From: SHWC01 sp050173345 | GTDB lineage: Bacteria; Pseudomonadota; Alphaproteobacteria; UBA828 | Assembly: GCA_050173345.1 (NCBI GenBank) | Contig: JBFXKW010000001.1 | Location: 124,001 to 188,000, forward strand | Direction: 5' to 3' | Length of the DNA: 64,000 nt | Shown: piece after piece, positions 43,479-51,885 of the stretch | How the letters are laid out: each line of letters opens with the position of its first letter | Position numbering within the stretch: the first letter of the stretch is position 1 | The notes under the pieces: generated by a model | What the model saw: only the letters and a program-made list of their open reading frames with translations | The model's database searches: none | Told to the model about the DNA's origin: nothing | Translations under genes and position numbers: made by a program

Positions 43479-44650
43479 GCGCCTTTTATCTGAGTGAGGA
43501 CCAGGAGCGCCTGAAGGCCCGGGCGCGGGCGTTCGCGCTTGACGCGGTGGCGCCCTGCGTCGCCGAGATGGACCGCACCAACGCGTACCCATTCGCGCTG
43601 GTGCACCGGATGGCCGCCGAGGGCTTCATGGGCCTGACTCTGCCGCGCCAATATGGCGGCGGCGGCCGGCCGCTGATCGACGCGCTCCTGGTCGTCGAGG
43701 AGCTCGCCAAGGTCTGCGGCACGGTCGCGCGCATCTGCGTCGATGCCAACACGGCGGTGCAGAAGGCGATCGTTGCCTACGGCAACGAGGCGCAGAAGGC
43801 GCGCTATCTGCCGCCGGTCGTTGCCGGCGACAAGCCGGCCATCGCGATCACAGAGCCCGAGGCCGGCTCGGCCGCCACCTCGCTCAGCACCAGTGCGGTG
43901 CGCGACGGCGACGACTTCATCCTGAACGGCGAGAAGCGCTGGATCACCGGCGCGGGCGCGACCGATCTCTACCTGGTCTTCGCGCGCTTCGACGGCCGGC
44001 CCGGCGCCGAAGGCATCGGCGCGCTGCTGGTGGAGGCCACGACGCCCGGACTCTCCGTGCCCAAGGTCCGCGTGATGATGGGCGTACGCGGCATGCCGGA
44101 GGGCGATGTCGTGTTCGCCGATTGCCGGGTGCCCGCGGCGAACCTGCTGGTCGGGCCGGGCGACGGCTTCCGCAAGCTGATGGCCGCCTACAACCTGCAG
44201 CGGCTGGGCGCGGCCACGGTTGCGCTCGGCGTGGCGCAGGGCGCGTTCGACCTGGCGGCGCGCTACGCCACCGAGCGGCGCCAGTTCGGCCGGCCGATCG
44301 GCGATTTCCAAGGCATCCAATGGATGCTCGCGGATATGCACATCCAGCTTGAAGCCGCGCGTCTGCTGATCCACCGGGCGGCGCTGAACGCGCGCGACGG
44401 CTTCCCCGACAAGGTCGAGGCCGCCATCGCCAAGGTTCACGCCGCCGAGATGGCGATCAAGGTCACCAACGACGCGCTGCAGATCCACGGCGCGGCGGGC
44501 TATTCCTGCGACCTGCCGCTCGAGCGGATGGCACGCGACGCGCGCATGTTCGCGATCGGCGGCGGCACCGCGCAGGTGCAGCGCAACCTGATCGGCGGGG
44601 CGATCCTCGATCGCGCCGCGCGCCGCAACGACCCGGAAGCCGCGGACTGA
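43475..44650 (+). CDS. Acyl-CoA dehydrogenase homologue resembling 3-sulfinopropionyl-CoA desulfinase
   Basis: A 391-residue FAD-type acyl-CoA dehydrogenase by fold (AITEPEAGSAATS, NGEKRWITGAG, RRQFGRPIGDFQGIQ). In this superfamily the catalytic Glu lies either on a helix before the FAD-binding QFG motif or in a YEGT motif near the C terminus. Here the first position is Gln242 (NLQRLGAATVALG) and the second is Gly363 (IGGGT), so the usual base is absent. The Advenella 3-sulfinopropionyl-CoA desulfinase also has Gln there and an essential Arg, matched here by Arg86 in VARICVD. Desulfination would release sulfite and propionyl-CoA. The GTG start at 43475 overlaps the previous stop. The desulfinase call rests on remembered sequence and needs an alignment. 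Confidence 0.72.
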   Translation: MSAFYLSEDQERLKARARAFALDAVAPCVAEMDRTNAYPFALVHRMAAEGFMGLTLPRQYGGGGRPLIDALLVVEELAKVCGTVARICVDANTAVQKAIVAYGNEAQKARYLPPVVAGDKPAIAITEPEAGSAATSLSTSAVRDGDDFILNGEKRWITGAGATDLYLVFARFDGRPGAEGIGALLVEATTPGLSVPKVRVMMGVRGMPEGDVVFADCRVPAANLLVGPGDGFRKLMAAYNLQRLGAATVALGVAQGAFDLAARYATERRQFGRPIGDFQGIQWMLADMHIQLEAARLLIHRAALNARDGFPDKVEAAIAKVHAAEMAIKVTNDALQIHGAAGYSCDLPLERMARDARMFAIGGGTAQVQRNLIGGAILDRAARRNDPEAAD

Positions 44651-44773
44651 ACGGCTTCCCGCCGCGTATCCATGGCTCGGCCGGTGCGGGCGTACGCTGT
44701 GGATACGGGGAACAACGCACTCGGCCTGACGTTTCTTCAATGTTCGACGCCGATTGCTGTTCTCGGTCTCTCA

Positions 44774-44941
44774 ATGTGGATCAGGGTCGTATTCGCCATA
44801 TTGCTATGCGCCGCGCTGGCCGGATGCGGCGTGGTGGCCGCGCCGTGCCGCGTCACATCGGCGGGCTTGAAGATGGTTCCGCTCGTCGGCCACCCTGCCG
44901 CGGCACCCACGGATGCTTGTGCCGAGGTGATCGACCCTTGA
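44774..44941 (+). CDS. Tiny conserved lipoprotein
   Basis: A 55-residue protein with a lipoprotein signal ending in LAGC (Cys18). The mature part, beginning VVAAPCRVTSAGLKMVP and continuing VGHPAAAPTDACAEVID, has two more Cys and resembles small lipoproteins I recall as DUF6726, though I am not certain of that number. No strong ribosome site. Confidence 0.6.
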   Translation: MWIRVVFAILLCAALAGCGVVAAPCRVTSAGLKMVPLVGHPAAAPTDACAEVIDP

Positions 44942-44976
44942 GACAGCGAGGATCGGGGCCGTAAGCGACAGGAGGG

Positions 44977-45924
44977 TCAGACGCGCGACGCGCCGTGATA
45001 GAGCGTCGCCGCATGCTTCGCTTCGGCGAAGAACAGCCAGCGCTCGATGGCAATGCCGAGCGCCATCAGGATCACCGCCACGACGACAAGAGCGAGCGAG
45101 ACGCTGTTCGGCAGCAGCGCACCCAGAATCAGGCAGAGGAGCGGGGCGAGGAAGCCGAAGGCGAGCGTCGCCCGACGCAGCGCGCGCGCATGCCGCCGCG
45201 CGATGGCGAAGCCCATCTCGTGCATGATGTAGCTGCGCCCGGTGCTCGGCGCCTCGAATTGGCGCACCTTGCCGAAGCGGCCGAGCCCGGTCGCGGCTTC
45301 CGCGGTCTGGCCGGCGTCCTGCGTGTCGAGCCGCCGCCAATAGGCGAGCTTGAGGGCGAGGCCGACGAGAGCCAGGCCGACGGCAAGCCAGAAGAACGCG
45401 CCGAGCGCCCCTGAGTCCGTGGCGACGCCGAGGAAGACGAGCAGAAGCGCGCCCGTCATCAAGGCCAAGGCGAGGTAGCTCGCCGGCACCAGGATGGTGT
45501 GCCAGGCGAAGATCGCGCGCAGCGATGCGTAGATCATGCCGGTGCAATAGATGGTCGCGAGCGCGACGAGAAGCGCGGCCGCGCCGAGCGCATGGACCCC
45601 GGCGTTGCCCTCCTTCGTGAAGATCCAGCCGAGATAGGCGAGGCCGAGAGGGTAGCTCGCGAGCGCGAGCAGCGCCTCGCGGCTGAGCCAGGAGCTGCGC
45701 CATTGGGTAAGCGCCAGCAGCATGCGCTCCGGGTGGCCGAGATGGAAGGTGGAGCCGATCAGCCCGGCGGTGATCAGCACATAGGCGATGCCGAAGCCGG
45801 CGCCGAGCAGCGCGGCGTCGGTGCCGATCAGGCCGCCCATATGGCCCGCGATCAAGAGGACGAGCAGCCCGAAGCCGGCGCCCGAGGTGGTGGTGAAGAC
45901 GATGATGGAGGCGGTCGGGCGCAC
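44977..45924 (-). CDS. soeC: DmsC-family membrane anchor subunit, SoeC type
   Basis: A 315-residue inner-membrane protein with eight hydrophobic helices and the DmsC pattern (STFHLGHPERMLLALTQWRS). It would take or give quinone electrons for the SoeA/SoeB pair. It starts 17 bases after soeB. The SoeC call depends on the SoeA identification. Confidence 0.85.
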   Translation of the reverse strand: MRPTASIIVFTTTSGAGFGLLVLLIAGHMGGLIGTDAALLGAGFGIAYVLITAGLIGSTFHLGHPERMLLALTQWRSSWLSREALLALASYPLGLAYLGWIFTKEGNAGVHALGAAALLVALATIYCTGMIYASLRAIFAWHTILVPASYLALALMTGALLLVFLGVATDSGALGAFFWLAVGLALVGLALKLAYWRRLDTQDAGQTAEAATGLGRFGKVRQFEAPSTGRSYIMHEMGFAIARRHARALRRATLAFGFLAPLLCLILGALLPNSVSLALVVVAVILMALGIAIERWLFFAEAKHAATLYHGASRV

Positions 45925-45941
45925 GGGGCGTACGACGCTCG

Positions 45942-46688
45942 CTAGCGCACGAAGAGGCGCTCGGCCCAGCGCGCGACGAACCCTGCAAGCCCGGTTTCTT
46001 CGGGCACCTCAGAATCATCCGGGATGGTACCGCCGTCGCCCGCCTTCGGACGCGGCGGCAGATAGCGGTTGACCGGCTTGCAGCCTTGCTCGGGCAAAAG
46101 CGCGTAACCGTCGCGCGCGGCGACCAGCCGGCTGACACCGGAGTTCGGATCGCCGAGGTCGCCGAAGCTGCGCGCGCCGGTCGGGCAGGCCAGCACGCAG
46201 GCCGGGGCGCGCCGATCCTCCGGCAGGTTCTCGTTGTAAATGCGGTCGATGCACAGCGTGCATTTCTTCATCACGCCGGCATCGTCGTCGTATTCGCGCG
46301 CGCCATAGGGGCAGGCCCAGGCGCAAAGCTGGCAGCCGATGCAGGCATCCTGGTTGACCAGCACGATGCCGTCTTCCGTGCGCTTGTAGGATGCGCCGGT
46401 CGGGCAGACGGTGACGCAGGGCGCCTCCTCGCAATGCAGGCAGCTGCGCGGGAAGTGCACCAGGCGCGCGCTGCCGTCCTCCCCGGTCACCTCGAAGCTG
46501 TGGACGCGGTTGAGCCAGACGCCGCGCGGCTCCGCCCCATGCGGCTCCCAGTCGGTGAGCGGCGCCGGGTAGCCGCCGGTGTTCCATTCCTTGCAGCTCA
46601 CCGCGCAGGCATGGCAGCCGACGCAGATATCGAGGTCGATGACGAGGCCGAGCTTGGTCGCCGAGGGCGAGCGGGGCAGGGAGGTCAT
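45942..46688 (-). CDS. soeB: Four-cluster ferredoxin subunit, SoeB type
   Basis: A 248-residue electron-transfer protein with four Cys groups for [4Fe-4S] clusters: CVGCHACAVSCKEWN, CLHCEEAPCVTVCP, CIGCQLCAWACP and the pair CTLC with CVLACP. No signal peptide, so cytoplasmic. It links the molybdenum subunit with the membrane anchor. Twelve bases from soeA. Confidence 0.9.
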   Translation of the reverse strand: MTSLPRSPSATKLGLVIDLDICVGCHACAVSCKEWNTGGYPAPLTDWEPHGAEPRGVWLNRVHSFEVTGEDGSARLVHFPRSCLHCEEAPCVTVCPTGASYKRTEDGIVLVNQDACIGCQLCAWACPYGAREYDDDAGVMKKCTLCIDRIYNENLPEDRRAPACVLACPTGARSFGDLGDPNSGVSRLVAARDGYALLPEQGCKPVNRYLPPRPKAGDGGTIPDDSEVPEETGLAGFVARWAERLFVR

Positions 46689-46700
46689 GCGGCGCCGGCC

Positions 46701-49646
46701 CTACTCGATGCGCGAACGGCCGAGGCCGATCCACTCGCTGAACCGCGCCGGTCCTTTTGTTGGAGACGGTGTCCGGTTGAACTTGCGTCCATAGCGCTGC
46801 ACCGCGACCGGCACGGGCGGATGCGGCAGCGGCGCGACCGCTTCCGGGTGCGGCACGGTCTCGCCATATTCCTCGGCCGCGCACTTCTCGAGGGCGACGC
46901 GCAGATCGTACCAGGCGGCCTGGCCCGTGATCGGGTCGGCGTTCGCCTCGGCGGCGCCGTCCGCGCCGGTATCGAAGACATCCGGGATCAGGTGGTTGAG
47001 CAGGAAGCCTTGATGGGATTCTGGCGAGGCCGGGTCGAGGCCCCAGGCGCCGGCGCGCTTGCCGATGGCGTTCCAGGTCCACACCGTGTCGCGGTTCATC
47101 GCCCGCATGGTCTTGATCTGGGCCTTGACCCGGCCGTGGGCGGATTTGATCCACACCCAGTCCTCGTCCTTCAGGCCGAGCGCCGACGCGGTGTCGGGGT
47201 GGACGTATAGCCAGTTGCGCGTCGTGATCTGGCGCAGCCAGGCGTTCTGCGAACCCCAGGCGTGATACATGTGCATCGGCCGCTGAGTCACGGCGTGCAG
47301 CGGGAAGCGGGCGCCATCATCGTGTGCCTCGGCGAGCGGCGGATACCAGAACGGCAGGGGATCGAAATAGCGCTCGATGCGCGGCCGCAGGCGTTCGGGC
47401 GGCAGGTGTGAGCCATGGCCGCGCGCGGCGAGCCTGAAGCGTTGCAGCGGTTCGAGATAGAGCTGGAAGACGATCGGCTTCGCCTCCGCGATCCAGCCCA
47501 TGCTCGCCGCATATTCGAGATAGGCCTTGTTGGCGTGCTTGAGATAGCGCCGCTCCGGCCCGAGATCGTGATGCCAGAAGCAGCCGTTCTCGATGTAGCG
47601 TTCGAGCTGGCGCGGGTTCGGCGCGCCGCGGCCATGCTCGTCGCCCGCCGCGCCGCGCCAGCCGGCCAGCATGCCGATGCCCGGGCTGCGCTCGTGCCGC
47701 ACCATGTAGTCCACATAGCCGCCCGCATAGAGCGGCAGGCCCTTGTCGTCGACCATGCCGGGCAGGCCGAGCCGCGCGCCGAGGTCGAGCAGCACGTCCT
47801 GGAACGGCCGCACGTCGCGGTCGCACGGCACGACCGGGCGGCGCACCGCATCGGCCGGCCCGTGGCCGCTGCTGATCGGGCGGTCGTGCAGCGAGATGCA
47901 GTCCCAGCGTTCGAGATAGGTGGTGTCGGGCAGCACGAGGTCGGCATAGGCCACCGTCTCGGAATGATAGGCGTCGGAATAGATGATGCGCGGGATGCGA
48001 TACGTGCCGTCGTCGTTCCTGTCGGTCAGGTAGCGGTGGGTATCGTCTAGAGCCATCGCGCTGTTCCAGCCCATGTTCGCCATGTAGAGGAACAGCACGT
48101 CGATCGGGTAGGGGTCGCCCGCCCAGGCGTCGCGCAGCACCAGGTGAAGCGCGCCGTGCGCGGCGAACGGATGCTCCCAGCTATAGGCGCGGTCGATGCG
48201 CGTCGGCCGGCCTGCATCGTCCACCAGCAGGTGCTCGGGCGCGGTCGGCCAGCCGAGCGGCATGTCGTGCAGCGGCTCACCCGGCGCGATGTGCTGCCCG
48301 CCCGGCTGGCGGCCCGGCGGCGAGGCGCGCGGGCAGGACGGCTTGGCGACGTAGCCGCCCGGCACGTCCACCGAGCCGAGCAGCACCTGGAGGAGATGTA
48401 AAGCGCGGCAGGTCTGGAAGCCGTTGCCGTGCGCCGAGATGCCCCGCATGGCATGGAACGAGACGGGCCGCCCGATGACCTGCTCATGGCGCCGGCCGGC
48501 CCAATCGGTCCACGCGATCGGCAGGGTGATGGTCCGTTCGAACGCGGTCTCGGCCAGCTCGCGCGCTATGCGCCGGATGGTGCCGGCGTCGATGCCGACG
48601 GCCGGGGCGACCGTCTCCGGTGCGTACTCGTCGGCCAGATAGCGTTCGAGCATCAGCTCGAAGGCAGGCCGCGCCCGGCGGCCGTCCGGCAGCACGCGCA
48701 CGCCGACCAGCGCCGGCGCGATCTCCGGCTCCAGCGCGTTCGCCAGCGCGCCGCGCCTGGTGTCGAAGGCGAGCGGATGGCCGGCCTCGTCGCGCGCGAA
48801 CATGCCGTCCTCCGCGCCGCCCGGATCGTCGATCACCAGCCAGGGGGCGTTGGTGTAGCGCACCAGGTAGTCGGCATCGATACGGTCGTTGCGCAGCAGC
48901 TCATGCACCAGCGCGAGTACGAACAGCCCGTCGGTGCCAGGCCTGATGCCGAGCCATTCGTCGGCGATCGCCGAATAGCCGGTGCAGACGGGATTGACCG
49001 AGACGATCTTGGCTTGGCGCTTCGACTTGAGGCTGCCGAGGCCGATCTTGATCGGGTTCGAGCCGTGGTCCTCGCACACGCCGAACAGCATCAGATAGCG
49101 CGTGTGCTCCCAATCCGGCTCGCCGAACTCCCAGAACGAGCTGCCGATGGTATAGAGCCCGGCCGCCGCCATGTTGACCGAGCAGAAGCCGCCATGCGCG
49201 GCATAGTTGGGCGTGCCGTACTGCTTGGCCCACCAGCCGGTCAGCGCCTGCGACTGGTCGCGCCCGGTGAAGAAGGCGAGCTTCCGCGGGTCGGTCCGGC
49301 GCACCTCGCCGAGCCATTCGACCGCGAGCGCCAGCGCTTCGTCCCAACTGATCTCCTTGAAGCGGCCTTCGCCGCGCTCGCCGACCCGGAGCAGCGGCGC
49401 GCGCAGCCGCGCGGGCGAGCGGTGCTGCATGATGCCGGCGGCGCCCTTGGCGCACAGCACGCCCCGGTTCACCGGATGGTCCGGGTTGCCTTCGATGTAG
49501 CGCACCCGCCCGCCATCGAGATGCACGCGGATGCCGCAGCGGCAGGCACACATGTAGCAGGTCGTGGTCTTGATCTCGTCCGACACCTTGGGCGAGGTCG
49601 GGACCGAGGGTTCGGTCGGGAACAGGAACGAGCGCAGATCGACCAC
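46701..49646 (-). CDS. soeA: Molybdopterin oxidoreductase catalytic subunit, probably sulfite dehydrogenase SoeA
   Basis: A 981-residue member of the DMSO-reductase superfamily. The N-terminal cluster site is Cys30, Cys33, Cys37 and Cys65 (CYMCACRCGI, VLCAKG). The probable molybdenum ligand is Cys155 in HGGFCSVNMA. No twin-arginine signal is present, so it works in the cytoplasm, as SoeA of purple sulfur bacteria and Roseobacter-clade strains does. Blocks such as AFFTGRDQSQALTGWW, NPDHPVNRGVLCAKG and FHAMRGISAHGNGFQTCRAL closely resemble SoeA as I remember it. The reaction would be sulfite to sulfate with electrons to the quinone pool. The GTG at 49646 has a weak ribosome site. Other sulfur-compound or formate-type substrates are possible. 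Confidence 0.85.
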   Translation of the reverse strand: MVDLRSFLFPTEPSVPTSPKVSDEIKTTTCYMCACRCGIRVHLDGGRVRYIEGNPDHPVNRGVLCAKGAAGIMQHRSPARLRAPLLRVGERGEGRFKEISWDEALALAVEWLGEVRRTDPRKLAFFTGRDQSQALTGWWAKQYGTPNYAAHGGFCSVNMAAAGLYTIGSSFWEFGEPDWEHTRYLMLFGVCEDHGSNPIKIGLGSLKSKRQAKIVSVNPVCTGYSAIADEWLGIRPGTDGLFVLALVHELLRNDRIDADYLVRYTNAPWLVIDDPGGAEDGMFARDEAGHPLAFDTRRGALANALEPEIAPALVGVRVLPDGRRARPAFELMLERYLADEYAPETVAPAVGIDAGTIRRIARELAETAFERTITLPIAWTDWAGRRHEQVIGRPVSFHAMRGISAHGNGFQTCRALHLLQVLLGSVDVPGGYVAKPSCPRASPPGRQPGGQHIAPGEPLHDMPLGWPTAPEHLLVDDAGRPTRIDRAYSWEHPFAAHGALHLVLRDAWAGDPYPIDVLFLYMANMGWNSAMALDDTHRYLTDRNDDGTYRIPRIIYSDAYHSETVAYADLVLPDTTYLERWDCISLHDRPISSGHGPADAVRRPVVPCDRDVRPFQDVLLDLGARLGLPGMVDDKGLPLYAGGYVDYMVRHERSPGIGMLAGWRGAAGDEHGRGAPNPRQLERYIENGCFWHHDLGPERRYLKHANKAYLEYAASMGWIAEAKPIVFQLYLEPLQRFRLAARGHGSHLPPERLRPRIERYFDPLPFWYPPLAEAHDDGARFPLHAVTQRPMHMYHAWGSQNAWLRQITTRNWLYVHPDTASALGLKDEDWVWIKSAHGRVKAQIKTMRAMNRDTVWTWNAIGKRAGAWGLDPASPESHQGFLLNHLIPDVFDTGADGAAEANADPITGQAAWYDLRVALEKCAAEEYGETVPHPEAVAPLPHPPVPVAVQRYGRKFNRTPSPTKGPARFSEWIGLGRSRIE

Positions 49647-49706
49647 GGGCGTCTCGGTATGCTCGGCGAGGTTGCGGGATCGGGCCGACCGCTGCGGCCT
49701 GGCGCG

Positions 49707-49726
49707 CTCGACGATCGCTCGTCGAG
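49707..49726. promoter_or_regulatory. Inverted repeat in the soeA leader
   Basis: CTCGACGA and TCGTCGAG separated by TCGC, about 60 bases before soeA and 30 bases downstream of the candidate -10 box. It could be an operator or a leader hairpin. Confidence 0.4.
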
Positions 49727-49756
49727 TCCGCCGGCGATGTTAGTGCGCCAGGACAG

Positions 49757-49762
49757 ATTATA
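49757..49762 (-). promoter_or_regulatory. Consensus -10 box for soeABC
   Basis: TATAAT on the minus strand, about 110 bases before the soeA start, in an AT-rich patch. No good -35 sequence is present 17 bases upstream. Confidence 0.45.
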
Positions 49763-49789
49763 CAAGAAACGGATGTATTTTTTGGACGG

Positions 49790-50557
49790 CTAGTACTGCA
49801 CGCGCTGGGTCAGCGCGCCATCGACGATCAGGTTCGTGCCCGTGATGAAGCTGGCCGCCGGGCTGGCCAGGAAGACGACCGCCTTGGCCACCTCGTCCGG
49901 CGTCCCCATGCGCCCCATCGGATTGCGCGACAGCGCCATCTTATAGACCTCCGGCGCGTGCTGGCGGCGCTGGTCCCACACGCCGCCGTCGAAATAGATC
50001 GTGCCGGGCGACACGCTGTTGACGCGAACCCGCTTGGGCGCGAGCGCATGCGCGAGGTTCGCCATGTAGTTGACGAGCGCGGCCTTGACCGAGTTGTACG
50101 GCCGCACCCCGCCGAAGCTCTCGACCGCGGCGGTGCTCGCGATGGCGACGATCGAGGCGGCGGCGGACTTTTCGAGATAGGGCAGGGCGGCTTCGACGGT
50201 GCGCACCGTCGCCAGCACGTCCACCTCGAAGCCGAGGCGCCAGGATTTCTCATCGGGCGCGACCGCGCCACCGAGCGCGCTGACGTTCGGCACCAGGATG
50301 TCGAGGCCGCCGAGCGCGTCCACGGCCTTGGCGATCCAGGCGCGGAACGACGCGTCCGCGGTCACGTCGACGGCGTCACCGATCGCCGTCACGCCGCGAT
50401 CCGCAAGCGCCGCCACCGTCGCCTTTACCTGGGCCGCATCGCGCGCGCAGACGGCGACGTGGCAGCCTTCATCGGCGAGCCGTTCGGCGATCGCGCGCCC
50501 GATGCCGCGCGTGCCGCCGGTGACGATGGCGCGCTTGCCGCGCAGCTCCAGGTCCAT
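49790..50557 (-). CDS. Short-chain dehydrogenase/reductase
   Basis: A 255-residue classical SDR. The NAD(P)-binding motif is TGGTRGIG (13-20), the catalytic residues are Ser141, Tyr154 and Lys158 (PYNSVKAA), and NVSA replaces the usual NNAG at 91-94. The C terminus ITGTNLIVDGALTQ is typical. It lies six bases after the MetE-family gene, in the same direction, so both may act on one substrate. Confidence 0.93.
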   Translation of the reverse strand: MDLELRGKRAIVTGGTRGIGRAIAERLADEGCHVAVCARDAAQVKATVAALADRGVTAIGDAVDVTADASFRAWIAKAVDALGGLDILVPNVSALGGAVAPDEKSWRLGFEVDVLATVRTVEAALPYLEKSAAASIVAIASTAAVESFGGVRPYNSVKAALVNYMANLAHALAPKRVRVNSVSPGTIYFDGGVWDQRRQHAPEVYKMALSRNPMGRMGTPDEVAKAVVFLASPAASFITGTNLIVDGALTQRVQY

Positions 50558-50563
50558 GACGGC

Positions 50564-51751
50564 TCAGCTATAGAGACGCTTGGTGGCGATCCTGGCGCCT
50601 TCGCTAAGCATCTGCAGCTTCGTCCACACCACGTCCTCGGCCACCATGACGTAGTTGGCGAAGGTGCTGAAACCGCAATCGGTGCCCGCGACGACGCGCT
50701 CCCGGTCGCCCATCACGTCGACGAACTGGCAGATCCGGTCGGCGACCGCCTCGGGATGTTCGAGATAGTTGGTGGTCACGTCGATAACCCCGGGGATCAG
50801 CACCATCGGCGCCGGCGGCGGGTTGTTCTTGATCGTGCGCCATTCGTGCTGATGGCGCGGGCAGGCGCAGGGGATGGAGAACGCCCCGACCTTGGCTCGA
50901 TAGAGGATCGGCAGCAGCGGCGCGAGCTCGACATCGTCGATATGCGGCCCGTCCCAATTGCCGAAGCAGACATGCAGCCGGACCTTCTCGGCCGGGATGT
51001 TTTCGAGCGCGATGTTCATGGCCTCGATGTGCAGCTCGACGCGCTCGAGAAAATCCTTGAGCGGCCGGTCCTGGTACATGAACTGCCGCTCCATCGCGAG
51101 GTCGGGCGAATCGATCTGCAGCAGATGACCCTGAGCGACGACGTACTCGTACTCGCCCTTCAACTGCCTGGCGAGGTCGAGCACGTATTCGCGGTCGGTC
51201 GGATAGTCCGGGTTGTTCTCGGCGCGCAACATGGTGGTCGAGACGATGCCGGGCGAGGCGGCGGTGACGAAGGTCTCGGCGAACTTCTTCGGGCTGCGCT
51301 TCAGCGAGTCCGCGAAGATCGCCATCTCGAACTTGACGTCCTTGAGGTCGGGCTCGTAGGTGATCTTGGTCTGCGCTTGCGGCGCGTTCCACACGCGCGG
51401 GCGCTCCTGATCCGTGCTCCAGATGCGCTGCGTGAACATCTCCGCGTATTTCGGGAACCTCACCATGTCGGTCGGCAGCTTGCGCTGCGAGACGCCGCCC
51501 CAGCCCGACATGCGGTTGGTCACATAGGTCTGGAAGCCGACCCGCGCTTCCTCGCCGTCATTGCCGACGTCGATGCCGCTCTCGATCTGATTCCGGACGA
51601 CCCAGTCGGTGGCGGCCTCGACCTCCTTGCGGAACTGCTTCTGGTCGATCTGCCTGCCGTGGTCGCGCGCGATCAGCAGGTCGGCGAGCGGCTTCGGCCG
51701 CGGCAGGCTGCCGACATGGGTGGTCAGGATTCGGTCAACGCTGGTCTTCAT
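50564..51751 (-). CDS. Cobalamin-independent methionine synthase family protein
   Basis: A 395-residue protein of the MetE C-terminal type. It starts with LTTHVGSLPRP, the usual opening, and keeps the zinc ligands His260, Cys262 (RLHVCFGNWDG) and Cys359 (GTDCGFST). It lacks the N-terminal half of MetE. Relatives of this size include thiol methyltransferase-like and epoxyalkane:coenzyme M transferase-type proteins, which move thiols or methyl groups. Given the sulfur-related genes nearby, a thiol substrate is plausible. Confidence 0.87.
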   Translation of the reverse strand: MKTSVDRILTTHVGSLPRPKPLADLLIARDHGRQIDQKQFRKEVEAATDWVVRNQIESGIDVGNDGEEARVGFQTYVTNRMSGWGGVSQRKLPTDMVRFPKYAEMFTQRIWSTDQERPRVWNAPQAQTKITYEPDLKDVKFEMAIFADSLKRSPKKFAETFVTAASPGIVSTTMLRAENNPDYPTDREYVLDLARQLKGEYEYVVAQGHLLQIDSPDLAMERQFMYQDRPLKDFLERVELHIEAMNIALENIPAEKVRLHVCFGNWDGPHIDDVELAPLLPILYRAKVGAFSIPCACPRHQHEWRTIKNNPPPAPMVLIPGVIDVTTNYLEHPEAVADRICQFVDVMGDRERVVAGTDCGFSTFANYVMVAEDVVWTKLQMLSEGARIATKRLYS

Positions 51752-51829
51752 CGCGTGTCATCTCCCTCATGGCATCGCCGGCCCGGCCAGCCGGTCTCCC
51801 GTGGCGTGGTATTCGCCCTGGCAAGAAAG

Positions 51830-51855
51830 AGAGAGCCTCGGTCCGGAGGCTCTCT
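51830..51855 (-). terminator. Hairpin terminator after the peptide-binding protein gene
   Basis: AGAGAGCCTC and GAGGCTCTCT pair over ten bases around GGTCCG. On the minus strand TTTCTTGCC follows. It lies 31 bases past the stop at 51886. Confidence 0.75.
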
Positions 51856-51885
51856 GTCGTGTCGACGTACTTCGCGCTGCCGCAC

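Noticed and set aside
42609..43592. Longer 419-residue version of the small gene at 42333
   Set aside because: It runs antisense through the isochorismatase-like gene; the ATG at 42608 has a good ribosome site.
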